From Thermococcus eurythermalis (GTDB lineage Archaea > Methanobacteriota_B > Thermococci > Thermococcales > Thermococcaceae), in NCBI RefSeq assembly GCF_000769655.1, contig NZ_CP008887.1, forward strand, positions 558,001 through 622,000: a stretch of DNA of 64,000 nt, written 5' to 3'. A program made the translations under genes and the position numbers. The notes beneath the pieces are model-generated. The model saw nothing but the letters and a program-made list of their open reading frames with translations. It did not search any database and had not been told where the DNA came from. Of this stretch, positions 7,995-15,995 are shown piece by piece (the first letter of the stretch is position 1; every line of letters begins with the position of its first letter).

Positions 7995-8761
7995 AAATTC
8001 TTCGCTGGGAGCTTGGAGACCCGCTGAACCTCGCCGCGTTTGCCTTTGGTTTCCTGCTCATCGGCACTTCCCTGTTCATTGGGGGGATTAGGGTATCGAA
8101 TCACTTTATGGTGTTCCCTCCTGAGGAGGACTCTCTCGTGGCTTTTTCATACCGGGCCATGGGGGTCAGCGTTCCCCTTCTGTCCGAAAGGGTGTATACG
8201 TCTTTTATTCTGACCGCCGTCCTCCTGTCATCTCTGGTTCTGAGAAACGATAGAGACACTCGCTTTGCTCTTTCAGTTTACTCCCTACCCGTGGGGAGGA
8301 AAAGGCTTGTTCTCTCCAAGGTTCTGGCAGTTTTTGTACTGCTGTTCACGGCCTCATTTCTCCCGTTTATTCTGACGGTTGCCTACATCTTCGGCGATAC
8401 CGGAAGCTTCATTCTCAGTGCCTTCCTCTCGAAGGGTCTGCTCCTGGTATACCTCCTGTACTGGGCTCTGGCTGTCTTTTATGCAGTTGCAGTTTCCTCT
8501 TTCGTGGCTATAATCTCCCTCAACACCTTCGTCTCAATAATGGCTGGACTTTCCGCCCTCTACGTTCCCTATTCTCTGGGGGCATCATTTCTACCCCCTA
8601 AGGTTCTCAACACTGCAATACTCCAGGCGTACACTTCTGAAATCGCTCTTTCCGGCTGGATTCCCCACCTGCTCTCGTCCGCTTTTCTCCCCTGCGTTTT
8701 TCTTCCGGTTCTGCTTATCATCCTGACTACTTACGTGGCAGAAAGGAGGGATGTCAAATGA
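7991..8761 (+). CDS. ABC-2-like multispanning permease
   Basis: 256 residues from ATG 7991, after GGAGGTGG. About six hydrophobic segments are visible: FAFGFLLIGTSLFIGG, SFILTAVLLSSLVL, AVFVLLFTASFLPFILTVAYIF, GLLLVYLLYWALAVFYAVAVSSFVAIISL, FVSIMAGLSALYV and PCVFLPVLLIILTTYVA. Between them YSLPVGRKRLVLSKVLAV matches the cytoplasmic coupling stretch of ABC-2 permeases. It overlaps both neighbours by four bases and lies two genes before the ATPase at 9174, its likely partner. Confidence 0.8.
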   Translation: MKILRWELGDPLNLAAFAFGFLLIGTSLFIGGIRVSNHFMVFPPEEDSLVAFSYRAMGVSVPLLSERVYTSFILTAVLLSSLVLRNDRDTRFALSVYSLPVGRKRLVLSKVLAVFVLLFTASFLPFILTVAYIFGDTGSFILSAFLSKGLLLVYLLYWALAVFYAVAVSSFVAIISLNTFVSIMAGLSALYVPYSLGASFLPPKVLNTAILQAYTSEIALSGWIPHLLSSAFLPCVFLPVLLIILTTYVAERRDVK

Positions 8762-9177
8762 GGCTCTTCAGGCTCACGCTTTTTCTTGTAGCTGTCTTCA
8801 CTCTGGTGGCACTCGTCATCCAGCACATTGAACTTTCCAAGCCTTACTCGGACTTTGCAGTAGATGCATCGTGTGCCGTCGTTCCCTCCGCGAGGGTTCT
8901 TGCCCTCAACATGAACGGACAGGACAACTATTCGGTGGCTTTCTACGATCCAGTGGAGGGCAGATTTCTCTACTCGTCAGAGCTTGTCGGCTCGGGCAGG
9001 GCGGTCGTTGAGTTCAATCACTCGGGCCCGTACTGCGTTGTTGTGTCTTCCCAGGCGCCGGCTTCGGTGGCAATCTCGGGCATGGGGAGCTACCCCTCTT
9101 CGAGGGCGCTTTCAATTGAGTACCTTGTTGGCGGCACATCTGCGCTCCTGTTTGTCCTTACGGGGGTGCGGAGATGA
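8758..9177 (+). CDS. Two-helix membrane protein of the ABC/PEGA operon
   Basis: 139 residues. An N-terminal helix (LFRLTLFLVAVFTLVALVIQHI) and a C-terminal helix (LVGGTSALLFVLTGV) flank a small extracytoplasmic beta-rich domain of about 85 residues with sequons (NYS, NHS) and a Cys pair (CAVV, YCVV). ATGA overlaps join it to the permease upstream and the ATPase downstream, so it is probably made in fixed ratio with them and may be an accessory subunit. I do not recognise the family. Confidence 0.7.
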   Translation: MRLFRLTLFLVAVFTLVALVIQHIELSKPYSDFAVDASCAVVPSARVLALNMNGQDNYSVAFYDPVEGRFLYSSELVGSGRAVVEFNHSGPYCVVVSSQAPASVAISGMGSYPSSRALSIEYLVGGTSALLFVLTGVRR

Positions 9178-9830
9178 TAATCCGGACAAAACACCTTACA
9201 AAACGTTTTGGCCACATAACAGCGCTCGATTCGGTCAGCATCGGAATTGGTGAGGGCGTTACCTTAATCCTGGGGCCCAACGGGGGAGGCAAGAGCACCT
9301 TTCTGAACCTCTGTGCTGGAACGTACAGGCCCACTGAAGGTGTGATCCGGGTCTTCGGGGGCGATCCCTGGGCCGACGCGAACGTTAGACAGAGGTTTGG
9401 TGTGTCTTTTGACCCTCCTGCCCTACCGAAGCACAGGACGGGGCGTGAGTGGCTTGAGTTCCTGGCTGAGATTAGGGGCGGGTCTACGTCGGATATCATT
9501 GAGGCGTTTTCACTTGGGGGCTTTCTCGATAGGAGGATTTCCACGTACTCGGCAGGAATGATGAAGCGGTTGAGCATAGCATCTGCGTTCGTGGGGGAGC
9601 CAGAGCTTGTCCTGCTGGATGAGCCGCTTGTGAACCTTGATTTTGATGCGATACCTGAAATCGTCGGCCTGTTGGAGCGTTTTGCCTCTGAGGGTCTGTC
9701 TATTGTTGTGGTTTCTCACATATGGAAGCCGTTCCTTGAGTTCGCGGACAGGGTGGTAGTCATAGCAGGAGGGAGGGTGAAGCATGATGGTAGCGTGGAG
9801 GAGGTTGCTTCTGCTCTCAGTCTTATTTAG
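9174..9830 (+). CDS. ABC transporter ATP-binding protein
   Basis: 218 residues, the length of a bare nucleotide-binding domain. Walker A GPNGGGKST, a signature region STYSAGMMKRLSIASAF, Walker B ELVLLDEPLVNLDFDA and switch His in VVVSHIWKPF are present. The canonical LSGGQ is altered to YSAGM, common in ABC-2 exporters. It is coupled to the permease genes upstream, and the following PEGA gene starts 47 bases before its end. Confidence 0.88.
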   Translation: MIIRTKHLTKRFGHITALDSVSIGIGEGVTLILGPNGGGKSTFLNLCAGTYRPTEGVIRVFGGDPWADANVRQRFGVSFDPPALPKHRTGREWLEFLAEIRGGSTSDIIEAFSLGGFLDRRISTYSAGMMKRLSIASAFVGEPELVLLDEPLVNLDFDAIPEIVGLLERFASEGLSIVVVSHIWKPFLEFADRVVVIAGGRVKHDGSVEEVASALSLI

Positions 9831-11424
9831 CGGGCTCTTGGCGCCGTCTGCATCTTCGACCCCTGTGTTTTTTGAGTTTGACGGCCAGGTAAGGGCTGGA
9901 AACCTGACTTCGGTGGCCCCTATCGTGCTGAACCTGAGTGAAGGGGACTGGCCCGTTGAGCTCTCCGTTGGAAACGTTACCCTCGTTCTCAACGTGAGCG
10001 TTGGTGATGCTCCCCTGGTGGTTGAGATTAATGAGTCGCTTCTGAGAAGGTCATTGGGCGGTTTCTCGACAGCCACAGTCTTTCTTTCAGGCAGAGAGGT
10101 GCCTTCAATAGAATCCGAGAAGACCCCGTGTATGGCGGCCCCGGATTGGAGTGAGGGTGAAGGCGAGAGCTCGGCGAGGGGGCCTTCAAGGCCGGTTCCA
10201 ATGGAAACTGTTCTCTTCTCGCCGTGTCGCGAAAGGGAATACCTTCTCCTTCCCAGCGGCGTTCCTGTGGTCGCCGAGTATGGGGGTGTCAAAAAATACT
10301 GCCTCATCAGGATTTCTGAGGGAGGCGGCGGCTGGAGCTCACAGGGAGGGTGCTCCTTCGCGTATATTGAAAACGCGGTATCTTCCGTCCCCGTGGAGAT
10401 AACATCGAGACCCTGCAACGCTACCGTCTACATCAACGGCTTTCATCTCTTCGGGGAGTGGTTCACTCCTATGGTGGTTCACCTTCCGCTCACTCCTGAG
10501 CTGAGCCCCTACAATGTATCCATCGGTGCGAGAGGCTATCCATTTGTCTCTGGCGTCGTGAATTCAACTGAAAAAAGGGTAGCCCTTTATGCGGATCTAT
10601 CCGCTCTCTCACGCGTTGTTTTGGTCCACTCCGGGGCGGGAGTACTTGAAGTCCTAACCGAGCCTGCCAATGCTAGTCTAAAAATCTTTGCGGGAAATAA
10701 TGAGGTTTTCTCTGGTAGAAGTCCCATTAAACTCGTCCTTCCTGAGGGAGTTTACACGCTCAGTGCGTCTCTTCCAGGGTATGGGGGCATCGTTGAAAAC
10801 GTGACAGTCCCCGCCAACGAAAGCGTTTCGCTCGACCTCACCCTTAGCCTTCTGCCTGCGAACCTCCGTATTACCACTGTCCCTTCCGGGGCAGAGGTGA
10901 GAATTGGGAACGTAACCTGTACTTCTCCCTGCTCCCTGAACCTGACTGCAGGTGTCTACAACGTTTCTGCTTCGCTTCCAAGGTATCTTCCAAGCTCTGT
11001 CCTTGTTGGGCTCGCACCCGGAGAATCACAGGCCATCTCCCTGGAACTCGTTCAGATGCCCGTCCTGAGGATTTTAACATCGCCAGAGGGTGCTACCGTT
11101 ACTGTGGGTGGCGAACAGTGCTTCACTCCCTGCAACATCACGTTGGCTCCCGGCAGCTACAGCGTGACCGTAGAAAAAAGCGGCTATGAGAAAGCCGTGC
11201 TTGTGGTATCCCTTAACGCGGGTGACGTGAGCGTGGTCAACGTCTCCCTGAGGAAAGAACCGTTGCCAACTTCACCTTCCCCCGTGGACGCCCTTAAAAC
11301 CAGTCACGAAGTCAACAAAGTTACGGAGACTGTGTCGCGGCAGGAGGGGATAAACTGGAAACCGGCACTGGTAGTTTTTTCATTGCTGGCTCTTGTCGTT
11401 GTGTTTGCCAAAATGCGTGGGTGA
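9784..11424 (+). CDS. PEGA-repeat surface protein anchored at the C-terminus
   Basis: 546 residues from ATG 9784 (GAGGGTGA just upstream), overlapping the ATPase gene by 47 bases. After a signal peptide (WRRLLLLSVLFSGLLAPSASS) comes an N-terminal domain of about 200 residues, then about four PEGA modules: ITSRPCNATVYINGFHLFG, LTEPANASLKIFAGNNEVF, ITTVPSGAEVRIGNVTCTSPC and LTSPEGATVTVGGEQCFTPC. The last two carry the usual TPC/SPC Cys pair that can form a disulfide. A Pro/Ser linker leads to the anchor helix PALVVFSLLALVVVFAKMRG. PEGA domains are surface domains of unknown binding specificity, often on S-layer-associated proteins. It closes the 6585-11424 operon and mirrors the NEW3 protein that closes the ABC operon at 1022-4883. 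Confidence 0.8.
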   Translation: MMVAWRRLLLLSVLFSGLLAPSASSTPVFFEFDGQVRAGNLTSVAPIVLNLSEGDWPVELSVGNVTLVLNVSVGDAPLVVEINESLLRRSLGGFSTATVFLSGREVPSIESEKTPCMAAPDWSEGEGESSARGPSRPVPMETVLFSPCREREYLLLPSGVPVVAEYGGVKKYCLIRISEGGGGWSSQGGCSFAYIENAVSSVPVEITSRPCNATVYINGFHLFGEWFTPMVVHLPLTPELSPYNVSIGARGYPFVSGVVNSTEKRVALYADLSALSRVVLVHSGAGVLEVLTEPANASLKIFAGNNEVFSGRSPIKLVLPEGVYTLSASLPGYGGIVENVTVPANESVSLDLTLSLLPANLRITTVPSGAEVRIGNVTCTSPCSLNLTAGVYNVSASLPRYLPSSVLVGLAPGESQAISLELVQMPVLRILTSPEGATVTVGGEQCFTPCNITLAPGSYSVTVEKSGYEKAVLVVSLNAGDVSVVNVSLRKEPLPTSPSPVDALKTSHEVNKVTETVSRQEGINWKPALVVFSLLALVVVFAKMRG

Positions 11425-11461
11425 GGTTGGATATTGGGTCAAATGACCTCTCCCCCGTAAT

Positions 11462-11509
11462 CTTTTTAAGACCTTCCGCATAGAATTCAAATGGTAACCA
11501 AAGGTTACT
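11462..11509 (+). promoter_or_regulatory. kaiC-like gene promoter with an inverted repeat over the start site
   Basis: The TATA-like TCTTTTTAAG at 11461-11470 is followed about 25 bases later by GGTAACC-AAA-GGTTACT at 11493-11509, an inverted repeat with six-base perfect arms (GTAACC/GGTTAC). It would lie on or just after the transcription start, the place where archaeal repressors commonly bind. The ribosome binding site AGGAGGTGA at 11512-11520 follows directly. Confidence 0.5.
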
Positions 11510-11525
11510 AAAGGAGGTGACGCTC

Positions 11526-12272
11526 ATGGTCAGGAAAGTCAAGACGGGCATCCCTGGCATGGACGAAATTCTCCATGGGGGAATCCCCGAGAGGAACGCT
11601 GTCCTTCTCAGCGGCGGGCCGGGAACGGGGAAGACGATATTCAGCCAGCAGTTCCTCTGGAACGGCCTCCAGATGGGTGAGCCTGGCATCTACGTTGCCC
11701 TTGAGGAACATCCCGTTCAGGTAAGGCAGAACATGGCCGAGTTCGGCTGGGACGTCAGGAAGTACGAGGAAGAAGGAATGTTCGCGATGGTCGATGCCTT
11801 CACCGCGGGCATTGGTAAGAGCAAGGAGTACGAGAAGTACATCGTCCACGACCTCACCGACATCAGGGAGTTCATAGACGTCCTCAGGACGGCCGTGAAG
11901 GACATAAACGCCAAGAGGGTCGTCATAGACTCAGTGACAACGCTCTACATCAACAAGCCGGCGATGGCGAGGGGCATCGTCATGCAGCTCAAGCGCGTTT
12001 TGGCCGGTCTTGGAGTTACGAGCATACTCGTGAGCCAGATAAGTGTCGGCGAACGCGGGTTCGGCGGTCCGGGAGTTGAGCACGGCGTTGACGGCATAAT
12101 AAGGCTCGACCTTGACGAGATTGACGGCGAGCTCAAGCGCTCGTTGATAGTCTGGAAGATGCGCGGGACAAGCCACAGCATGAGGAGGCACCCGTTCGAT
12201 ATCACCGACAAAGGAATAGTCGTTTACCCGGACAAAGTTCTCAAGAGGAAGACCGTTGTTGAGGTTGAGTGA
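11526..12272 (+). CDS. KaiC/RadA-like ATPase (single KaiC domain)
   Basis: 248 residues from ATG 11526, six bases after AGGAGGTGA; the upstream in-frame GTG is part of that site. The N-terminal motif [27 protein letters not shown] leads into Walker [11 protein letters not shown], with Walker B in [14 protein letters not shown] and a conserved [19 protein letters not shown] tail. This is the one-domain archaeal KaiC-like family, relatives of RadA and the clock ATPase. Their role in archaea is poorly known; circadian timekeeping is not implied. The following gene encodes an HTH/coiled-coil protein only 21 bases downstream and is its probable partner. Confidence 0.85.
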   Translation: MVRKVKTGIPGMDEILHGGIPERNAVLLSGGPGTGKTIFSQQFLWNGLQMGEPGIYVALEEHPVQVRQNMAEFGWDVRKYEEEGMFAMVDAFTAGIGKSKEYEKYIVHDLTDIREFIDVLRTAVKDINAKRVVIDSVTTLYINKPAMARGIVMQLKRVLAGLGVTSILVSQISVGERGFGGPGVEHGVDGIIRLDLDEIDGELKRSLIVWKMRGTSHSMRRHPFDITDKGIVVYPDKVLKRKTVVEVE

Positions 12273-12293
12273 AAACTGAAAGGGGGTGAGAGA

Positions 12294-12839
12294 ATGGAGG
12301 TTCCGCTGAACCCGATTGGGAGGGAGGAGATTCACAGGCTTGAGAGCATACTCCTCTTCGCGACGCTCTTCAGGCCCGAAGTTATAGAGCTCATAAAGGA
12401 TCCGGCAGAGAGACTGACCTGGGTTGACAGCCTTGCAGTCGCTGCGGGTGCCATAGCCAGGGAGAAGGCTGGCATGACCACCAGCGAAATCGCCGAGGAG
12501 CTCGGCAGGACTGAGGCGACGATAAGGAAGCACCTCAAGGGTGAGACCAAGGCCGGCCAGCTCGTCAGAGAAACTTATGAGCTCATAAAGCAGGGCAAGC
12601 TCGACGAACTCGTGAAGAACGTCGAGGTTCTGGCCAAGGGCGGCCAGCTCGTTGCTATGGAGGAGTACGAGAAGCTCAAGAAGGAGAAAGAGGAGCTTGA
12701 GGCCAGAGTGGAGGAGCTTGAAGAGAAAGTCAAGAGCCTCGAAGAGGAGAACAGGGCACTCAAGGCGAAGCTTGAGAACGTCAGGAAGATACTTGACGAC
12801 GCTTTGAGCAGGATAAAAGAGATAGGGAAGCTCCTTTAA
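12294..12839 (+). CDS. HTH plus coiled-coil protein, likely partner of the KaiC-like ATPase
   Basis: 181 residues, ATG 12294 after GGGGGTGAGAG. The first 110 residues are helical with an HTH-like segment (MTTSEIAEELGRTEATIRKHLKGETKAGQLVRETYELIKQGK). From residue 120 on there is a long heptad coiled coil (YEKLKKEKEELEARVEELEEKVKSLEEENRALKAKLENVRKIL). A DNA-binding head with an oligomerising stalk fits a regulator or scaffold. It is cotranscribed with the KaiC-like gene. Its end overlaps the convergent speH end by four bases. Confidence 0.7.
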   Translation: MEVPLNPIGREEIHRLESILLFATLFRPEVIELIKDPAERLTWVDSLAVAAGAIAREKAGMTTSEIAEELGRTEATIRKHLKGETKAGQLVRETYELIKQGKLDELVKNVEVLAKGGQLVAMEEYEKLKKEKEELEARVEELEEKVKSLEEENRALKAKLENVRKILDDALSRIKEIGKLL

Positions 12840-13264
12840 CTTCCGTTTCCATTCTTCCTCAGGGCCTCTTCCCACGTCATTATCATGTGGGTGAAAGTCT
12901 CGTCGTCCTCCTCGATTCCGCGCTTTATCTCGGAAACGTGGGCGTACTTGGCCTTGAGCTGTTCGAGGATGTAGTCAACGGCCTTCTCGGGCTCGGCCTT
13001 GGTTCCGCAGGTGTAAACGTCAAGTGCGGCGTAGCCCTTCTCTGGCCAGGTGTGGATTGAGATGTGGCTCTCGGCGACGATAACTACACCGCTGACGCCG
13101 GTCGGTGAGAACTTGAAGAAGTAGCTTGACTTGACTTCCATGTTGCCTACCTTTGCCGCCTCAAGGAATATCTGCCTTATCTTGTCAGCGTTACCGAGAA
13201 CCTCTGGATCGCACCCCGCGGCTTCAACAACGTAGTGAAACCCAATAGTCTCGATCTCGCTCAT
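12836..13264 (-). CDS. speH: S-adenosylmethionine decarboxylase proenzyme
   Basis: 142 residues, typical of the prokaryotic class. The proenzyme cleaves itself to make a pyruvoyl group; the site is visible as VVIVAES-HISIHTWPE, with processing expected between Glu65 and Ser66. GYAALDVYTCGT carries the conserved Cys. The product, decarboxylated SAM, donates aminopropyl groups for spermidine and the long or branched polyamines of hyperthermophiles. The start ATG 13264 follows GGTGAGA. On the minus strand CTTTAAAAAG near 13299-13308 is a suitable TATA box. Confidence 0.95.
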   Translation of the reverse strand: MSEIETIGFHYVVEAAGCDPEVLGNADKIRQIFLEAAKVGNMEVKSSYFFKFSPTGVSGVVIVAESHISIHTWPEKGYAALDVYTCGTKAEPEKAVDYILEQLKAKYAHVSEIKRGIEEDDETFTHMIMTWEEALRKNGNGS

Positions 13265-13569
13265 GGTCTCTCACCTGGGTGGTGGGTAGTACGCTCCCTT
13301 TTTAAAGTTAATCCCCAAAGTGAACAGGAATTAGCGGGCCGTTTCGGCTCTGAACTGGCCAGAATTGAATTTTATGGATTTAAACTGAAGTTTTCTGGTA
13401 GTTTTTGAAAAATCCGGTTACTTACTGACAAAACGGACTTTGAGGCGATTAAAGCCGTTTAAACCTTTCTGGTGAACAGTGTCCAGTTTAAACCAATGAA
13501 CCACTAATTTTAAAACTCGCATTTCAAACTAACCACAAGTCGAGATTAAAAGCTTTCAGGGGTGAACGT
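13265..13569. promoter_or_regulatory. Divergent promoter region of speH and secFD
   Basis: About 305 AT-rich bases without a gene. The left end holds the speH TATA box (minus strand, 13299-13308). The right end holds TATA-like AATTTTAAAAC around 13506-13516 and GATTAAAAGC around 13544-13553 for secF. I see no hairpin or conserved RNA. Two short GTTTAAAC/CAGTTTAAACC stretches around 13457-13496 are AT-rich palindromic sequence of unclear meaning. Confidence 0.45.
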
Positions 13570-14478
13570 ATGGCCAAGAAGAAGGCTAAAAAGCCCGGGG
13601 AGACCAATGAGTTCCGGGCGAAAAAACGCGAAAAGCTCCGGTTTTTGGCTGAAATGGAACCGAAAAAGATGATAACCTATCCACTCGCCGTCTTTATAGT
13701 GGCCCTGCTCTTAGTGGCGGTTCACTTCCCGCCGCTTGGCATTGAGCTCAGGGGCGGTGTCGTGGTTACTGGCTACGGGATAAGCGCCGACCCCGACCAG
13801 GTCGAGAAATGGCTGGGTGACCAGCTTGGGTTCTCCGTCAATGTCGAGAGCTTTACGAGCGTTGATGGGTCAAAGGGAATTCGCGTTTACACCCCCGCTA
13901 ACGCTGACCCCACCCAGATTATTAAGGCCCTCAAGCAGAAGTACCCAGATGCAGACTACACTCACAGCGAGGTTCTTCCAACGTTCGGTGAGCTCGCCAA
14001 GAGACAGGGCATTAGGGCCATAGCGTTTGCCTTCCTGGCAATGGCCGTGGTGGTCTTCCTGTTCTTCAGGAACCCGGTCTCGTCGCTGGCGATAATTTTC
14101 TCGGCACTCTCAGACATGATAATTGCAATTGCGCTGATGGGTGTCTTTGGAATCCAGCTGACGACGGCAACGATAGCGGCCCTGCTGATGCTCATCGGTT
14201 ACACCGTTGACAGCAACATACTCCTCACCACCAAGCTCACGCGCAGGAAGGAGGACACCATAGAGGAGGCCTACCTCAGCGCTGTTTCAACGGGCTTCAC
14301 CATGAGCACGACGACCCTTGGAGCTCTGTTTATGCTGTGGCTGATTTCAACGTCGCCGACGATAGACAACATAGCCATAGTCCTCATATTCGGTCTCCTC
14401 GCGGACTTCATGAACACCTGGGTCTTCAACGCCGGCGTTCTCCGCTGGTATCTCACCACCAGGGGGGTTAAGGCATGA
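13570..14478 (+). CDS. secF: Protein-export membrane protein SecF
   Basis: 302 residues, ATG 13570 after GGGGTGAAC. A basic N-terminus (AKKKAKKPGETNEFRAKKREK) precedes TM1 (YPLAVFIVALLLVAVHFPPLG), the LRGGVVVTGYG motif, a periplasmic-type domain, then five helices including FAFLAMAVVVFLFFRNPVSSLAIIFSALSDMIIAIALMGVFGIQL and IAALLMLIGYTVDSNILLTTKLTR (the conserved TM4 D-N motif). SecF with SecD uses the ion gradient to help late steps of Sec translocation. It overlaps secD by four bases. Confidence 0.93.
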   Translation: MAKKKAKKPGETNEFRAKKREKLRFLAEMEPKKMITYPLAVFIVALLLVAVHFPPLGIELRGGVVVTGYGISADPDQVEKWLGDQLGFSVNVESFTSVDGSKGIRVYTPANADPTQIIKALKQKYPDADYTHSEVLPTFGELAKRQGIRAIAFAFLAMAVVVFLFFRNPVSSLAIIFSALSDMIIAIALMGVFGIQLTTATIAALLMLIGYTVDSNILLTTKLTRRKEDTIEEAYLSAVSTGFTMSTTTLGALFMLWLISTSPTIDNIAIVLIFGLLADFMNTWVFNAGVLRWYLTTRGVKA

Positions 14479-15995
14479 ACAGGAAGCTTAAAAAGCTCCT
14501 CCTCAACTGGAAAGTTCTCCTGCTCATCATCTTTGTCGCTGGTTCGATAGCGACGCTTGCTGTACGTCCATTGACCTACGGAATAGACATCGCGGGTGGA
14601 GTCGCCCTCATAGCCCAGACTGAGCGCCCCGTTGATTCCAGCACAATGGAGATTGTGACAGACTCGCTCCAGGAGCGTTTGAACACCTTTGGGCTGAGGG
14701 AGGTCCAGATTCAGGCGCAGGGAAATGACATTGTCGTTGTTAAAGTGGCTAACGTGACGAGCACTGAGGAAGCCAACTCCCTCAAGAAGGTCATTGAGAG
14801 CCAGGGTGTCTTCTACATGGAGTTCAACGGGGTAATATTTGGAACGGGTAAGGACATAACCTACGTTGGCGTTTACCAGGTTAAGTCTGACAACAGCTGG
14901 GCAGTTCCCTTCAGGATTTCCAAGGAAGCCGCTGAGAAGTTCGCCGAGCTCGCCAAGGGTAAGCCGGGCTGGCCCGTTGACATGTTCCTTGACCCGCCCG
15001 CTGACTCGCTCCTCGTCGTGCCCAGGAGCATTTACGACCTCATGAACAGCACAGCCTTCAACGCCAACGCCCCTGAGGCCCCGTACCTCATCGAGAGGAT
15101 AGAGAGCGCCTTCAATACTACCACGGTGGTGTATGCAAACCAGAGCGCTGAGGAGCTGAAGAGACTCGCCAACGGGAAGCAGATTGTCCTCGCTGGAGTT
15201 GGTGCGGAGCTTGTAGATGAGCTCAAGGCAATGAACGTTAGCGTCCGCTACATCCCGAAGCAGAGTGGCGTTACGGACGAGGAGTTCATCAAGAAGGTTC
15301 TCGGCCTCTACGGCCCCTACTCCCTCGGTGCGGAGCTTGCCCAAGGCGAGCCTCAGACCGATGTACAGATAACAGGTCATGCCTCTAACAGGTTCCAGGC
15401 CGAGCAGGAAGCTAGGACCGTTTACACAGTCCTCAAGAGCGGTTCCCTCCCTGTTAAGCTTAAGGTCATAGGCATGGAGTTCATCTCGCCAAAGCTCGGT
15501 GAGAGCTTCAAGACCCAGGCGCTCTACGCGGGGATAGCCGCCCTGATGGCGGTGCTGCTCATCGTTTACCTTCACTACAGGAGCTGGAAGATAGCGATAC
15601 CAGTCGCAAGCACGAGCCTCTCCGAGGTTATCATCATACTCGGAATCGCTGCCCTGATAAAGTGGAACCTTGACCTTCCGAGCATAGCAGGCATTATAGC
15701 GGCCATAGGAACCGGTGTTGACCAGCAGATAGTCATAACCGACGAGCTTCTCGGCGGGGACAAGTCCACCAAGATAACGAGGCGCTCCAGTACCCTCAAG
15801 AGGATTGGAAGGGCGTTCTTCATCATCTTCGCATCCGCGGCAACGACGATAGCGGCCATGAGCCTCCTTCTGGTATACTTCGTCGGGACGCTGAAGGGCT
15901 TTGCCGTGACGACTATAATCGGTGTCGTTATTGGAACCCTGATTACGAGGCCCGCCTACGCTGAGATAGCAAAGTACCTCGTTGGTGAGAAGTGA
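14475..15995 (+). CDS. secD: Protein-export membrane protein SecD
   Basis: 506 residues. TM1 (WKVLLLIIFVAGSIATLAV) is followed by YGIDIAGGVALIAQTE, a large extracytoplasmic domain, and a C-terminal bundle with IIAAIGTGVDQQIVITDELLG and FIIFASAATTIAAMSLLLVYFVGTLKGFAVTTIIGVVIGTLITRPAYAEIAKYL. These are the RND-type core and its charged TM4 pair. The gene order secF-secD, reversed relative to bacteria, is usual in euryarchaea. The next gene starts on its stop codon. Confidence 0.93.
   Translation: MNRKLKKLLLNWKVLLLIIFVAGSIATLAVRPLTYGIDIAGGVALIAQTERPVDSSTMEIVTDSLQERLNTFGLREVQIQAQGNDIVVVKVANVTSTEEANSLKKVIESQGVFYMEFNGVIFGTGKDITYVGVYQVKSDNSWAVPFRISKEAAEKFAELAKGKPGWPVDMFLDPPADSLLVVPRSIYDLMNSTAFNANAPEAPYLIERIESAFNTTTVVYANQSAEELKRLANGKQIVLAGVGAELVDELKAMNVSVRYIPKQSGVTDEEFIKKVLGLYGPYSLGAELAQGEPQTDVQITGHASNRFQAEQEARTVYTVLKSGSLPVKLKVIGMEFISPKLGESFKTQALYAGIAALMAVLLIVYLHYRSWKIAIPVASTSLSEVIIILGIAALIKWNLDLPSIAGIIAAIGTGVDQQIVITDELLGGDKSTKITRRSSTLKRIGRAFFIIFASAATTIAAMSLLLVYFVGTLKGFAVTTIIGVVIGTLITRPAYAEIAKYLVGEK

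Noticed and set aside
9510-10418. Minus-strand frame of 302 residues opposite the ABC ATPase and PEGA genes
   Set aside because: Overlaps two well supported plus-strand genes and shows no domain or plausible ribosome binding site.
11931-12875. Minus-strand frame of 314 residues opposite the KaiC-like and HTH genes
   Set aside because: Mirror of the KaiC/coiled-coil coding sequence; Leu/His-rich repeats arise from the reverse complement of the coiled coil.
14271-15575. Long minus-strand frame (434 residues) opposite secF/secD
   Set aside because: Antisense of a clear secD gene; no motif and Leu/Glu/Val-rich shadow composition typical of GC-rich antisense frames.
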